Assembly (NCBI GenBank): GCA_001466705.2
Contig: LATX02000212.1
Location: 310,001-374,000 of the forward strand
Length of the DNA: 64,000 nucleotides
From: Moniliophthora roreri
Lineage: Eukaryota > Basidiomycota > Agaricomycetes > Agaricales > Marasmiaceae
Reading direction: 5' to 3'
Shown here: positions 24,081 through 36,991 of the stretch, piece by piece
Position numbering within the stretch: the stretch's first letter is position 1
How the letters are laid out: each line of letters opens with the position of its first letter
Made by a program: the position numbers and the translations under genes
Notes under the pieces: model-generated
Databases searched by the model: none
Seen by the model: the letters and a program-made list of their open reading frames with translations, nothing else
What the model was told of the DNA's origin: nothing

Positions 24081-25115
24081 ATGGTTGCCGTCTCTGAGTC
24101 TGGCATCCAGATTGCTCCCGCGTGCGTCGACCATAGACCTCTTAAGTTCATCTCGGACGCTCTGACATGTTGGAAACAGCCCATGGAAGCTTCGCGGTCG
24201 CACCTGGAGCTTTACGCTGTCTCCCATCCCAAAAAACTCTAGTTTTCCGGCCGGATGGGCCGCATCGTGGCAAGCAGAGGCATTGGCTGATCAAGAATTC
24301 GTCGGAGGACCTGGTTTGATTATGGTGCGTTTCGCGTTGCGTAGAACTGTCCCTGTGAACCTACTAGCCTTGCAAAGGTCGTCCAATACGACGATAGTCC
24401 TGTTGGTCCTTGTAAGTCACACGACGAGTCGTCGTTGGAGTGTTCACTGACTGCTTGAGTAACAGACGATGAACTTGTCTACGTGCCTGGCCGGTTTAAG
24501 CACAAAGATGGCACTGAAGCGTTGCGAATTACAAGAGTCTATGTTTCTACCAGAGAAAGTACAGAGAATGGAAGGCGGAATTGGAATATACCAAGTGGGT
24601 CACTCATTGAGTCGGATCAGCGCCACAATCTTATATTAACCGCCCGGCCTACAGAGGAGGTAGCCAAGTTCAAGTATACCAAGGATCCATCATCCCCAGA
24701 TACATGGTCGCTTTCAGTTTACCCTATTGGCTCTCCTGACGACAAACCCTTCTTCGCCGCTACCATTCGTCCCATTCCGATTATCACCTACTACCTTCGC
24801 GTCACCTGCGGTCTTAGCTTACTCCCCAAGAGTATGCTGGGTCTCATGCAACCACCGCTACCCAAGGGTCTGCTTCCCGAGGAAATTGCAAGTGGCGTGC
24901 ATATACTTGAGGAACCCGAGTATAAAGGCAAGGGAAAATACGCCAAGCTTAGTCCAACCGCATTTGGACAGCTATTCTTTGCCAAATTGACTCCGGAAAT
25001 CGATGGTACTGTGGGAGATGGTGTTAGTTTTCCTGCTGTGAAACCGTGGCGGATGGCAACTTGTATGGAGAACTTCGAACTTGGCTTCCCAGTGACTGAA
25101 TGGGTCGAATTGTAA
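24081..25115 (+). CDS. Acetoacetate-decarboxylase-fold protein
   Basis: Resembles a fungal family of the acetoacetate decarboxylase-like superfamily, whose members are mostly uncharacterised. The ATG at 24081 opens a 41-nt exon ending IAPA, spliced to PWKLRGRTWSFTL from 24180. Then come FPAGWAASWQAEAL, DQEFVGGPGLI, YDDSPVGPYDEL, VPGRFKHKDG, ITRVYVSTRES and WNIPKEVAKFKY, the usual order of that family. The boundary after GLIM is uncertain. The donor giving the best frame adds a few codons (VRFA) before LAKVVQYDDS. The C-terminal half is a single exon ending FPVTEWVEL. I see no signal peptide. The substrate cannot be read from the sequence. Confidence 0.62.
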
Positions 25116-25373
25116 TGTCTTGTATTCTTGTATCCTTTATGTCCATACACACCGTCCCGTAATCCCACTTTGATTGTAGTCCAAGTTCTTTATTTGAATT
25201 GGTGGAACGCAATGCACGACTAATGAGTTTACAAAATGTCTAGAGAATCAGATAGCAACAGTGAAAGAGATCAGGTCATGACGAATGCTCGTTAAGTAAC
25301 GAAACAGATGAACAAAGTGAAATAAATAGTCCCATGATAGCACAAATAACCATGAATGATACGTAAGAAACAT

Positions 25374-28300
25374 TTAGCCAGGAAGAGATTGTAAGGTACT
25401 CTGGAGTGTCTCCAAGTCAAGCCCTTTCAATTCAAGGCATTGTTTATACAGTCTCTTATCATGGACTGAGAATCGTACTCGGCTAGCGAGGTGTTGTGCG
25501 GCGAGGAATGATTGTACAACACCGGCTATCAGGCGCTGTTTATGCACGTTAACCAAAGGTTCTAAATGCATGGAGGGCGGAAGGGGAGCAAGAGCCGAGA
25601 AGATCTCGGGATGAGCAGGTGAATCAAGGTTGGAAGTCAAAGGATCGATGTTGACGGCTTCGTCAGGCGCGGTAGGATCGATGAGGTCGGGTAGTTGACT
25701 GTGCTGGTAGAGCTGCGAGAGGTAGGTGCCAATGAAGGGAATGCAGGCAGGGGGGTTTGAGGTCTCGGCCTTGTTTTTATTAGGTGCTTCCATGGTGCTG
25801 TTGTTCGATACCGACTGAGTGTTGACATCGGCAGATTTGGAATCCATCAACTTTTCGACAGCATCGTTAAGGTACCGGAAATTATTATCATTTGCAATGA
25901 ATATCTTGAGATCTCTGAACCGCCGATGGTCATAAGAGGATATACGACCCATGTTGCGACGCATGGCGTTCGTAACATACTTGTTCTGAAGACCAGTGAT
26001 GATTGCGACAACTGTGGTAAAACAATTTTTCTCGTAAGAACGCTACGAAGAAGTATCAGAATCTTATCGTCTGGAAACAGAAGTTCACGCACCCATGCTA
26101 TATGCAAGAGCTTAGCGAAAACGGAGGAACGTTCACTGGGATGGGTCTGAACAATCTCAGACACCGTAAAGTTCGCAACTAGATTGAATCTTCCACGAAT
26201 GTTGCCCAAGGCACCTGTTCGCTCAGGCCAACGTGACTCGGCCTTCCATCGCGCTCGGTCCTTCTGAAATTGATTCCAGTCCAAGACGTCAATGTCTTCA
26301 CAATTCATCCAATCTCCCGTTAAGAGCTCGTCGAATGACACCTTCACGATCAGCTCTCGATCGATCATGGCAAATTGTTGAGCGAGTTCCTCAGCTTTGA
26401 AGCCAAGAATGAAAGATCGGTGTAGTCGAGGTGTATCGGTTTTGGGCTTGACAGAGACTGAAGGCCTGCTCGAAGGAACGGCTGAAATTTCTGACGAGAG
26501 TCGGCTTTGGAGGATTTCGAGTGGTACGGCGTCTTCGGGAGCAGGTCTTGCATCAGATGTCGGTCGCGGTGGGGATGCAAGTAAATTGCTGTTTGTGATC
26601 ACTGGCATTGACAATGACTCGACCACACTTGACCCATTACCTTCGGGCTGCGGTTGTGATATTGAAGGAATGGTGTCCGTCTCTACCATTGCACTGTTCC
26701 CCGCTAGACTAGGTCCAGCGTGGATATCATAATCATCGGGGTCGTCACTCTCACTGCTGTCGGAATCCAACCAACGAGGCCTCTCATCCTCGTCATAATC
26801 ACCTGCAGCCAACTTTTGCCGTATCGTCCGAACCCAACCTTCCACTTTATTTGCTTTCTCATGTTTTTTCTGCGGATTGATTTGCCCTTCTAACCTTCTT
26901 AATGCATCCTCCACATCACCAGCTTCTTCATCATCTGTGAGAGAGTCCACCAAGGCATTGATTTGCCACTGTTGAATATTTCTCCCCAACCCAGCACCCT
27001 CACCACCACTTGCTTCGGACGTTGAGGAGCGAGTAGAAGCGTACGAATCCGTGGATACGATACCCATCGAAGAGACGGTACCACGATCGTCCACCTCCAT
27101 GACGCGCCGAGTAGGCAACTTACGCGGTTGTCTGCGCAGCCCAGGAGGTAGAGCAGGCTCAGCTTCGTTCTCAGAAGAGGAATCAGAAAGCTCATCGATA
27201 GAGACTACGTCAAAACCGTAAGGAGCTCGGAAAGCAGGGAACATGGCCGAACCTCGAGTAGCTGAGAGGGGGACACCGAACGAATCTGTGGAGGATGTTC
27301 GTGCGATCGAAGAGCGTTCCGACAAGTCGCCGTCTATACTCGCTGTTTCTGTTCGACTTTCTGAATCAGCTTCGTCTGGTTCCGATGGCTGAGTAGCAGT
27401 GTCTAGATCTTCGACATACTCTTCCGATATATTTGCCGCTGTATTGGCCGATGATGGTGCAACGCTTGCCCTGTTTGGTGCTCCCGAGGCATGCAACACA
27501 GATGCAGTCGTGTCCTCTCTCCTTCCGGTGAAATTGGAAGCACGATTCTGATTGCTCGGACTTCCGCTCATGTTCACTCTCTCTTGCTGTTGCCCTTCGA
27601 TGACCCTCAAGTACTCCTTCAATCCGCCATTCACTTCCAGCAACTCCCTCTCCTTATTCAAGGTGACTTCAAAGCCTAGCCCGAATGCATTACTGGGGGC
27701 GTATGCACCACCAACTCCCGTGGGACCGCCCATTGCACCTATGCCTCCTGTGTCTGCCACTGGTTTGGAACTTATAGTGCTAGGCCTCCGGTCACTGAGC
27801 ACACGCTTCCATCGTCCAAGACGGCCTATTGTCTTGACGAAAACCTTTGAAAGCGAATTGCTATGAATGGGTAATGTCGCCGGTGACTCGATGAACTCTC
27901 CTCTGTAGCTCCCCAATCCAACACCCCCGCTACCACCGCCGCGAGCGAGAGTGGGACTATCCGGTCCGGGTGCATGATCTGTCCTTTGCAGGATACTTAA
28001 AGTCGACAGCGGTAAACCAGCAGAAGCGCTCGATGAAGAGGGTTCGTCGTAGTCCGGTAAATCCAAGTCAACATCCGATTCCTCTTCTTCTTGGGCCCGT
28101 TTCTTGGCTTGCGAAAGTTGCCTGGTAGCTTCAGCAAACTTCTCGCCTAAAAGGTGTTCCTTGCCGGTAGGCGTTCCGTTGCCTGCGCTTCCACTGCCAG
28201 AACTTGTTTTCGAGGTCTGTGCCGTAGGAGTCTGGGATTGAGAAGAGCGGTGATGGGAGTTCGCTTTGCTCGACTTATTCTTCGACTTAATAGTACTAGG

Positions 28301-31300
28301 TGAATGCACTTTCTTACATTCCTTTACCACCTTCCTCAGTTTCTTCACAAGACTCTGTATAGATACGTTCGTCTGCTACTGACGTCGAATATGATGGGAA
28401 AACACTCACCATGGCATCATCCCATCTCCCTATGATAGGATCCCGTACAAGTGTGTTCAACCAAGTAGACACAAGCATTCTCAACTCGGGATTGGGCCGG
28501 AAATCAACACTGAAGAAGGTAATAAGCCAGTACCTCCATGCGACGAATGTACGCAAGCGGACGACTCGTTTCACCCTCTCAGCCCGTTCAATGTCCTGGG
28601 CCTGGGTATGTAATGACCCCGAAGCAGTAGGCTGAGAAGTGGACTCGGCGGCGCAGGGTGCAGTCAACGCCCAATGGAACCTGGCGATCAGTAGATGTGC
28701 CAAATCCAGAGGACTGATATATGTCCGGTAAGTCATGAAAAAAAGTAACAACTCGTCGTAGTCCAGCTCGCTTGTGACCTGCGCAATCCATCTTTCAATT
28801 GTCGCGGCAAGAAGTTGCTTTTTCTTCTCTATCCCTAAGCCTCCCACGGAGTTGAGTGTGAGAGCTTGTGAGGTTAGCGTCATTGACGGTTCATGGGTAG
28901 AGGATGGTAGAATGATATCCGGAGGTGCAGGGATACTAGTAGAGGTAGCCGATGCCGTTCCGCTCCCACTCCTGCTTCTAGCCTCCTTATCCTTATCCTT
29001 CTTGGGCACTTTGACCAAACTCCTTGCTTTCTTCCTCGAAAGACTTGTTCCTCTCGACCTCTTACCCGAATCCTCGCTTCCCAGGTCAATCGAACTCCTC
29101 GCACTAGTACTTCCCACATCAACATCAACCGAGCTTTCACCATCTACCGCCGAGCTAGGATTAATCACGTCACCCCATATGACAAACCGAGGATCGTTTC
29201 TTGGCGCAGCAGATTCATCATCCTCCAGTGAGAGTCGAATGACCGTGGTTTCCAACATGGTGAGACGATCAGACCACGCATCGTCTTCCGATTCATTCGA
29301 ACTAGAATCCTTTTCATATCCGCCTTCTTCGGTATCCGCACCTGCATCAGCTTCGTCACTTTCCTTCAGGACACTATCAGCAGGATATTTCTTTCCTCGG
29401 TCACGACCTCGTTTTCGCTCTTTGGCCTCCTGCAGCTTATCAAGTAATGGGAGTCCGCGGTATGTCTGCAAGACATCAAACACGTCTGTAGAGAACCGAG
29501 TAAGCAAGGATGTGGACGGTAAAGGTTGTGTTGGTAAGTCCTGGGCAGATTCCAGTGGAAGTGGAGGGGTTTGGTGGCGTATTTGGGTAGGTTGGGGTGT
29601 GTGCGCAAAATCTTCTGATCCTCGCTGAATGGGCTCGGGCCCAGACAATGAGGACGAAGTGTCGTCAAGGACCGGTGTGGATTCTGGTACATTGACGGAT
29701 GATGTTAGAGGCGAATCAGGAAGTGGATGGCTGGCTGGCTCGACTCCCGCTGCTTTCTCTTGCGCGACTTTGGTTTCTGTGTTTACCGCCTGCGGTTCCG
29801 TGTCAGGCCGCATCCGAATCGCGCTCGGCGCTCTCCGCAAAACCCTAGTATCATCCTCATCCTCATCCCCTTCTGCAACAGGCGACCACTCCTCGTTACC
29901 CGCATTATTTACCCCTCGAGATGGACCAGCAACCTGCCGTGCAGTCAGCCCACTCTCAAATGACTGCATCGCCTTCAAATTCCTCTGCGGTGGTGCCTTC
30001 AAATACCGCTGGAAATCAGTCTCCTCTTCCTCTTCATGCTGCTGATCGTGCTCATCATTTTTCACAGGTCCCGTTGCGCGTTTAGACGACGATGGTGTCC
30101 CCAGCGTATCGAAATATGCTTTCCAAAGCTCCAATTCCTCTTTGCCTTCTCTTTCACCGTCCTGCCCAATATCCAAATCAAGACCACCATCAGACGCATA
30201 GCCAAACGCATCAAAACCGGCGTCCGTATGTGTGCTGGATTCATGCTCCACAGACCACGACTGAGATTTTCTCCGTCGTTCTTCTGAGCGTGATGGTGGC
30301 ATTGGGGGTACTGGATGCGACGGTAGAGGCGGGACTTGCGGCGTGCGACGACTTTGGGATCGTGACTGTGGTGCTTGCCAACGCGGTTCAAACATCACAT
30401 TGGCGCCAAACGGCCGAAGAATCATCGTGGCGCTCCGGCTCACACTACCACTTCGCTGCCTCTCGGGAGTAGCCATCGTCGTTGTCGTGATTTGACCGAA
30501 TTCGCCGGCGGGAGAAGAAGCCGAGGCAGACGACGACGACGAGACTGATCCGAATTGGGATGGGGAGCCGCCAAATTGAGATGAGGAGCCAAACATACTC
30601 GAAGCATTCGAGTTGTTACGCACCCGGTGGCTTCCAGATGAGCCAGCAGCGTGGTCCCACTGCATAATCTCACCAAACATATCACCTTTCTTGCTTTTGA
30701 TATGAGGCTGTGTGGCTCTTGGTGGGCTCAAAGTGGATGAGACACCATTATGATAGACGTATGGACCGCCGAATGCGTCTATGGCTGTGACACTCAGCGA
30801 GTGTGTACGTCCGACAGCGCTGGCCTTTCCTTTTTCGGTCGGAGAGGTTCCGCTGGCCCTGAGAGCAGCACCATCCAACGATTGTAAGTCCGGATTTGAA
30901 CGAGGTTTTCTGAGTTTGCCTTTATTTTTGGCGCGACCTGAAGGTGCTATGTAGTAAGATGAAGGTGTAGTACCACTGGGTCGAAGAAGATTGAAGCTGA
31001 GGCGAGTTTGTCGGCCGACGCTCGACGTGGATGGGTGTGGCGGGGAGGCTGAAATTGCGGACGACGATGTTCTGTACGACATTTGGTCTACGGCGTTAGC
31101 TGCAGAAGCACCTGGCGGGGCCATATCTCTGCGACTGCAAAAATATTAATACGAAAGTCGGGGGAAAATCCGCGTTGCCACTCACCCAATACGATACATC
31201 TTCTTCCCGTATTGATTGTTATACGCAGTAATGGCATACGGCGAACGCACAGTTGTACTGACTCCATAGTGCAAATCGAATCTCTTCTTCAACTCATGAG

Positions 31301-31601
31301 CCGCTTTACCGCTCGAAGTCTCAACGAATGATCCATCAGCTAGAAAAAAAAGTTGATTAAGGTCAATGACTCAAATTCATGGAAAGTACTCACGAGCAAG
31401 AGATATATCAGCGCCCGCAATATCTGGTGGCAATCCCGCTGAAATACTACTCCCAGCCTCTTCAGAATCTGGGTACGCAAATAAAACCGAGTTATTTGTT
31501 AATGGCGTCGGCACCGGCAATAACCTGGAAGTCGAATTTGGGGAAGTTGGTTGGGACGTCGATGGTGGTGGTGAGGATGGTTGAAGTGAAAGTTGAGTCA
31601 T
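25374..31601 (-). CDS. Large Ras guanine-nucleotide exchange factor (RasGEF/CDC25 type)
   Basis: Activates Ras-like GTPases by promoting GDP release. At least five exons give a product of about 2000 residues, starting MTQLSLQPSS. A short conserved N-terminal block (KRFDLHYG to YNNQYGKKMYRIG) sits in exon 2. A long Ser/Pro-rich, probably disordered region follows. RasGEF_N then begins with IERWIAQVTSELDYDELLLF near 28750-28800. A second disordered, acidic stretch separates it from the catalytic domain: LHRSFILGFKAEELAQQFAM, FDELLTGDW, VSEIVQTHPSERSSVFAKLL, HIAWRSYEKNCFTTVVAII and FIGTYLSQL. The intron after HIAW ends at TTCGTAG. The IPFIGTYLSQL block and flanking helices look intact, so activity is expected. 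The GTPase partner is unknown. Confidence 0.88.
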
Positions 31602-32793
31602 GACAAGGTTCAAAGATTAATGAAACAACAAGGGCATAATAGAAAAACACAAGGGACACAAGGGAGAAGTTCACGAGAACTTGGTCGTCGAGGAAGAAGG
31701 GAATTCAGAATCACGTGGAGATTCTCATAACTTGGACTCGACGCCATGCAATCACCGATTCAAGTCGACCAGCGACATGACGCGTCAAGTCCCTTTATAT
31801 CTCGACTTTCAGAGCATGAGACTGACTAATGACTCGAATTTCAGTGAGCAATACGTGTATCTCAGCCAATTGTTTGTAAGATTCGGATGGTACCTGCACA
31901 ATGTTTCATCACCTGTAGGCCGAGCTCTAGGCGACTTCCATCTCTTTGAACCGGTGCAATAGCCTTAATTTGGTGAAGAACTTGAGGGGACATGCAGTAT
32001 ACTCCTTAAGATGGTAAAGATCACCTAACCAAGGAAAACAGTCGCTCGCCTCAGAGGACCCTGCCAGGCCTTATGGAATTGCGGACTCGTAGAATGGATT
32101 AACTTCTGACAATAGTCTTTCGCCAATTGTCCATCGAAATCACGAATTATGCATTACAACTTTGGACCAGGTTACTTGTAGCTTGAGTTTGTGGCGAGCA
32201 CCCCAAAGGCCAGATAAAGTGGCTAGAGCCTAGCGAGGCTAGGGCTGGAGACCTTTAAATCATACACATCCGTTTTCCTATCCCGGCAGAGATGATCTTA
32301 CCATGGGCCACTTTGGCAACTACGACGACTGGTTCGATCCATATGGCAGGTCCCGGAGATTGTACCAGAGTGCCAGCGACGCGTTTACTCTCAAGATAGC
32401 CCTCAGCATAATGCTATCTGTTCGAGGGCAACGAACATGCTAGCTTTCAAGTTCCAAGTAACGATCTGCGCTATCTTTGTTTGACAGTTTGAGGTACGCC
32501 GATTGCATGGTGATAACTCATGAACGATATGGTGTCACGGAATGTTCCGGAGGCATGAACTTGGGATCTATGTCTGGATGGTGGAACTGCCGTACATTGT
32601 ACTTGATCGACGAGATTTGGGCCATGCATATCAATACGAATCTGACAACCCAGATATGTACTGCACATAGTACTTATTGAACATTTTCATTTAGTCGATT
32701 ACAAACATGGGTGGATGCGAACTCCCCTCTGAACTTCATCCTCTTGCACCGTGTTTAACTAGATATAGGTACATTATCCCAATAGTACGTACT
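31602..32793. other. Intergenic
   Basis: Promoter side of the RasGEF gene and 3' side of the oxygenase gene. Open frames at 31681-31962 and 32477-32680 show no domain. Nothing else was recognised. Confidence 0.4.
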
Positions 32794-34277
32794 TTACACA
32801 TAGTAATCCTGCACCTTGAGATTCTTCACTTGGAATACAGCATCGGGATTGTCCTGAGCAATCCGAGTAGCTTTACGATCGTGCACATTCTTGACGCGTG
32901 CTCGAACATACTCTGTTCATTCACTGAGTAAACGAGTGCTGCTGGGACCGTTACACATACCGTATCCAGTCACTGCATCCTTTTCCGCCTGCTTCTCGTC
33001 TTCCTTAGTCAGGTACCCTTCCCGTCTTAGGACTGGGCTCGGTGCTGGGATCATCGGAACGTTGTCTCCAGGCCTGACGAAATAGAACAGACCGAGTCGC
33101 TCGAGACTCGCTTGGTCTGGAGGTGGACGGACGACTCGGTGAATGGTACTCTTAATGAATCCCTAAGTAAATATATCTTTCAAAAATTAACGCGTTTGAT
33201 AAAGGAGAATTCGTCACCTTGGTAAGGAACGAGAGCGTGTCGGCTGCATTACAAGTGATACCGCCTGGAACATGCTTAACCCATTTCCACTGATTTTCGG
33301 GAGTACGAATTTGTAGCCTGGAAGAGAATTGAGAAAACTAGGGCCGTTGGATGAAAAGGCGCGACTCACGCAGCAACAGATTGTGAGAAAAGTAACGTCA
33401 GTGACCCGAAGTCTGGGTCGCAAACCTTTAGAAGGGAGACAAGAAAACGAAGAGCGATATGTACCAGTATGACCGGCACTCCATTGATCCCCTATCTTCT
33501 TGTCCTCCGAAGCAGGTCGTGGGTGGTATATCATCTACAGAATCCAGTCAGCGAAAGCTCCTCTGGTTTAGGGGCCACTGTACTCACGTAGCGAAGATGA
33601 TCTTCTGACTTTTCGTCATATTGATGTCGGTCAGCGAAATAATTCTCGGGTAACTCAAGGATAATAGCGAAAAGGACAAAAATTTTGCGAATGACTTTGT
33701 CCCAGACCAGTCGATGAAAAGGTGCAATCTCGTCTTCAAACTGCTTGATCAGGTCATGGCGGGGGATCGAGTCGTACTCGGGAATGTACTTTGGGAGGTT
33801 AAGCTACGAGGAAGAATTAGTCGTGAAGGTTCTCCAGTTAAATGGCAAGTTCGAGTGCGTACCATTTCCATATTCTCCTTGACATCAGTGTTCCCGATGA
33901 ATCGCGTGGGTTCACGATATCCAAAATAACTAAGGTGCAATGAGAAGCCACGTCAGTTCAGCTCGAAACACTCACTTTCCAACAGTGAAGTCGCAAGCAA
34001 CCTTCCTCTTTTCTTCAAGGGGCAGCTTGAAGAAAGTGTTTGCGATAGAAAGCTGCCTATCAAGCTGCTCTTGTGAAATTCCCACCCCAACAACAGTCCA
34101 AAAACCCCATCGTTTCACAGAATCCCTCAGTTGGTCTGCTAGCTCTTGCTTACCATTTGGGTCATCGAATCTTGAGAGGTCAATGATTTGCAGTGGTGCC
34201 CAGTCAAGGTCAGCAGAGGTTTCCGGATGACTGATCCATGTTTCGACTTGAGGCTTGGAGTTAACTAGAGCAGGCAT
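32794..34277 (-). CDS. 2-oxoglutarate/Fe(II)-dependent oxygenase, isopenicillin-N-synthase-like
   Basis: Cytosolic non-haem iron oxygenase of the DIOX_N plus 2OG-FeII_Oxy family. The first exon gives MPALVNSKPQ, PLQIIDLSRFDD, RWGFWTVVGVGISQEQL and FFKLPLEEK, the classic DIOX_N block. Later exons give YFGYREPTRFIGN, LNLPKYIPEYDSIP, YMIYHPRPASEDKK, WSAGHTDFGSLTLLF, IRTPENQWKWVKHVPGGIT, CNAADTLSFLTKGFIKSTIH, RVVRPP, RLGLFYFVRPGDN and an Arg/Lys-rich tail ending VQDYYV. The metal triad is His and Asp of GHTD and His of STIHRVV. All introns read GT-AG. The start is the ATG at 34277. A GTG two codons upstream is less likely. It is divergent from an MFS transporter 660 bp away. The substrate is unknown. 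Confidence 0.85.
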
Positions 34278-34936
34278 TGTCACAAAGACACGAACAAGTG
34301 CATTGTGTTCTCACACTGCGGCTTTTAAGACAGCAAGACTGAGCATCCTGTGATATATTCCCTCACCAGACGGTCAGAGGTTCAGATAACACGGTCCGAT
34401 TTTGAGGATTACTAAATGATTGCTGAATCATTACACCATTTCAAAAGTAGAGGAGTCGGCGGGCGGGAAGGATTGCGCAAGAAGAACTCCAAATGATGCT
34501 TTCGGGTATCACTCCAGTGTAAGGTTGATGGGTTCGAATTTTGTCAAAATTGGTTCGAGAATAAAGATAAGGAGCCGTAGAAGGGTGACAGAGTCGAGAA
34601 GAAATCGCATTGAGCGCCGTTGTCGTCGACGCTTAAGAGAATGTTCGGCATTTGGCGACAGTTGACGCGCCAAAATCCTTTCCTTATGACCACAATCACC
34701 AAAACCCAAGCTCGTTGGATCGCTTCTCTCGTGTTCCGTGCTTTCCTTTCTTGGATGATAGGGAGGGATTGGCGGCATTCATGCGCGAATTCAGAGCAAC
34801 TGACCATTTGGATCAGCCTTCCAAGTTCCTAGGTCGAAGTCTGACGCCTTACATCAGGTGAAAGTCGTTACCACAGGATATTTATATGCCGGAGAACCAT
34901 CTATCAAACCTTTGAGGCTTGTCCTCTTCTCCACCC
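34278..34936. promoter_or_regulatory. Shared divergent promoter region (oxygenase / MFS transporter)
   Basis: The only DNA between the starts of the minus-strand oxygenase and the plus-strand transporter. It has no good coding frame. Co-regulation from this interval is an inference from the head-to-head arrangement; I could not identify a specific operator. Confidence 0.45.
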
Positions 34937-36801
34937 ATGTCTTCTTCGAAGAGATCCAGCATCGACGACAAGAGCTCGCAATCGGTGGAAAGGCACCTTC
35001 CTATTCCCGAGAGCACCGAGGAGTCTAGACCTATTTCTACAGAGGAATGGCAAAAAATACGAAAACAGATTGGTGAGTGCCTCATTCTCATTCCGAGGGC
35101 TATTGACTAGATTCATTGTTGTAGACCTTCGACTGATGCCTTGGCTATGTGTCACCTATTTGATAATGCGAATAGATATAAACAACATAGCCAATGCAGC
35201 CATAATGAATCTGGAACAAGGAACTGGTATCAAACAGCAATTGGGATTCAGTGCTCAGGACTGGACTTGGGCAATTGCATGCTTCTTCTATCCCTACATG
35301 TTCTTGGAGCCAGTCTCGACATTGTTGATGAAGCGAACAACGTACGACACGCTCTTCGTTTCACATTGTGCTCTGACAAACCGTTCATGCAGGCCAAGCT
35401 TCTGGATAGGTCGAATAATGATTGTGTGGGGGGTGGTAGTGATGTGCATCGGTGCCGTGAAAAACTACGCCGGTCTTATCGCAACACGGACTCGTGAGCT
35501 TACAAACGGTTGTATCTTCCCAACTCGTTTTGATGGGTTGAATTTTAGTGCTTGGAGCTGCAGAGGCCGGATACTATCCTTGTGTCATCTACTACCTCGC
35601 GTTTTGGTTCCCCCCAGAGGAGCTTGCTTTACGGATCGCTGTCTTCTACTCATTTGGCCAAGTCAGTGGGTTTGTGGGAGGCTTCCTCGCCTTTGCGATA
35701 TCGTATATGAATGGCCTCGGTGGGCTGTCGGGTTGGAGATGGTTGTTTATCATTGGTACAGCACATGCACCTATTCCACTGTCCTGTACTAACGATTCGA
35801 TCCTGTAGAGGGTATTCCAGCTGTCCTCATGGGCGTCGCCACGCTGTTCATTATGCCAGACTACCCTCAAACTGCAAAATTCTTGACTCTCCAAGAGAGA
35901 GAGTACGTCGCCAGCCGCCTATCGAAAGATGCCCCCACAAAGAGTGCCGACACATGGGATACCAAGCAAGCCATTGAACTATTTAAGGATCCTAGCTTTT
36001 GGTCCTTCACCGCAGTGTGGTTCTGTCATGCAGTCGGTGGCTTTGGGCTTGGATACGTTCTACCCACCGTAATCTATGAGCTCGGTACGATCCCCTGTCA
36101 TTCTAATCAAACTTCAACACCCAATGCTCATCCTTGTACAGGTTTCACAACCACTGCCATAGCGAACGTGCTATCAATGCCGCCCACTGCTTGCACATTC
36201 ATCGTGTTGAACCTTCTCGGGTATTTGGTACAAAAGAAAGGATGGAACCCCTATAGAGTTGCGATAGGATGTAAGCTATTTCTCAGCTTACACTTTCGCG
36301 AAGGTTTTGACCCATTTCTTCCAGTGGAGTTGACAAACATAGTGTGCTGTATTCTTCAGCTTACCGTCAAGGTCTGATGCGTTCACCTCGATCGCAGATG
36401 TTAAATGACTGTCCTTAGGTCACTGTCGTTAAATACCTGTCGTTGATCGTTGCGACCGCAACTGCTGGTTCCGTATATCCCATATTATGGCCTAATCGTA
36501 TTAAAGCTGCTCGTGGAACAACGGGTGCTGGCCTTGCAATCGGATTTACGAATGCTACCGCCCAGTTCTCAGGAATTCTGGGGCCACAAGTGTTCTATAG
36601 TAAGCCTGACCTCTTCGTGATTTATCATCGATAATACTGACGTTGATTCCTACAGCTGTATATGGACCCACATATAAAGTCTCGTTCATCGTGTGCGCAG
36701 GCCTTCTAGGGGGTGCTATTGTCTCTATCGCACTGTCCGGCTTGTTGACAGGAGAGTTATGGAAGCGAGGAACGTCAAAGAATATTGATGGCCAGGTGTA
36801 A
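34937..36801 (+). CDS. MFS transporter, anion:cation symporter (allantoate/nicotinate permease-like)
   Basis: Plasma-membrane carrier of the ACS family (Dal5/Tna1 relatives), which moves organic anions such as allantoate, nicotinate, pantothenate or biotin with protons. A cytosolic N-terminus (MSSSKRSSIDDKSS) is followed by LRLMPWLCVTYLIMRIDINN, the family's first helix. Then come GFSAQDWTWAIACFFYPYM, FWIGRIMIVWGVVVMCIGAV, LLGAAEAGYYPCVIYYLAFW, ELALRIAVFYS, GWRWLFIIEGIPAVLMG, FIMPDYPQTAKFL, HAVGGFGLGYVLPTVIYELG and a C-terminal bundle to the stop at 36801. The exon joins I checked all read GT-AG. About 12 hydrophobic helices are visible. It is divergent from the 2OG oxygenase, so the two may handle one compound. 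Confidence 0.87.
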
Positions 36802-36931
36802 TCACTCGATCATCGTGCATAAACGCTACAACGACATACACAATCGTTAACAATCGACTGCGCAGCAGAGCTTGAGAGCTAACTCGAAATTAAACTTTAT
36901 TTATGTAATGTGGGTCCGCGCCATGCTGCAT

Positions 36932-36938
36932 TATAAAA
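36932..36938 (+). promoter_or_regulatory. TATA box of the small secreted protein gene
   Basis: TATAAAA lies 54 bp before the ATG at 36992, a normal distance for a strongly expressed fungal gene with a short leader. The leader between them is C/A-rich. Confidence 0.55.
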
Positions 36939-36991
36939 GCCTGCTTTGGGTGGTCCACATGCAGTAAACACCCTACCACCCAACCACCACT

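Noticed and set aside
28774..30045. Long plus-strand frames opposite the RasGEF gene
   Set aside because: Antisense shadows of low-complexity Ser-rich coding sequence; no domain.
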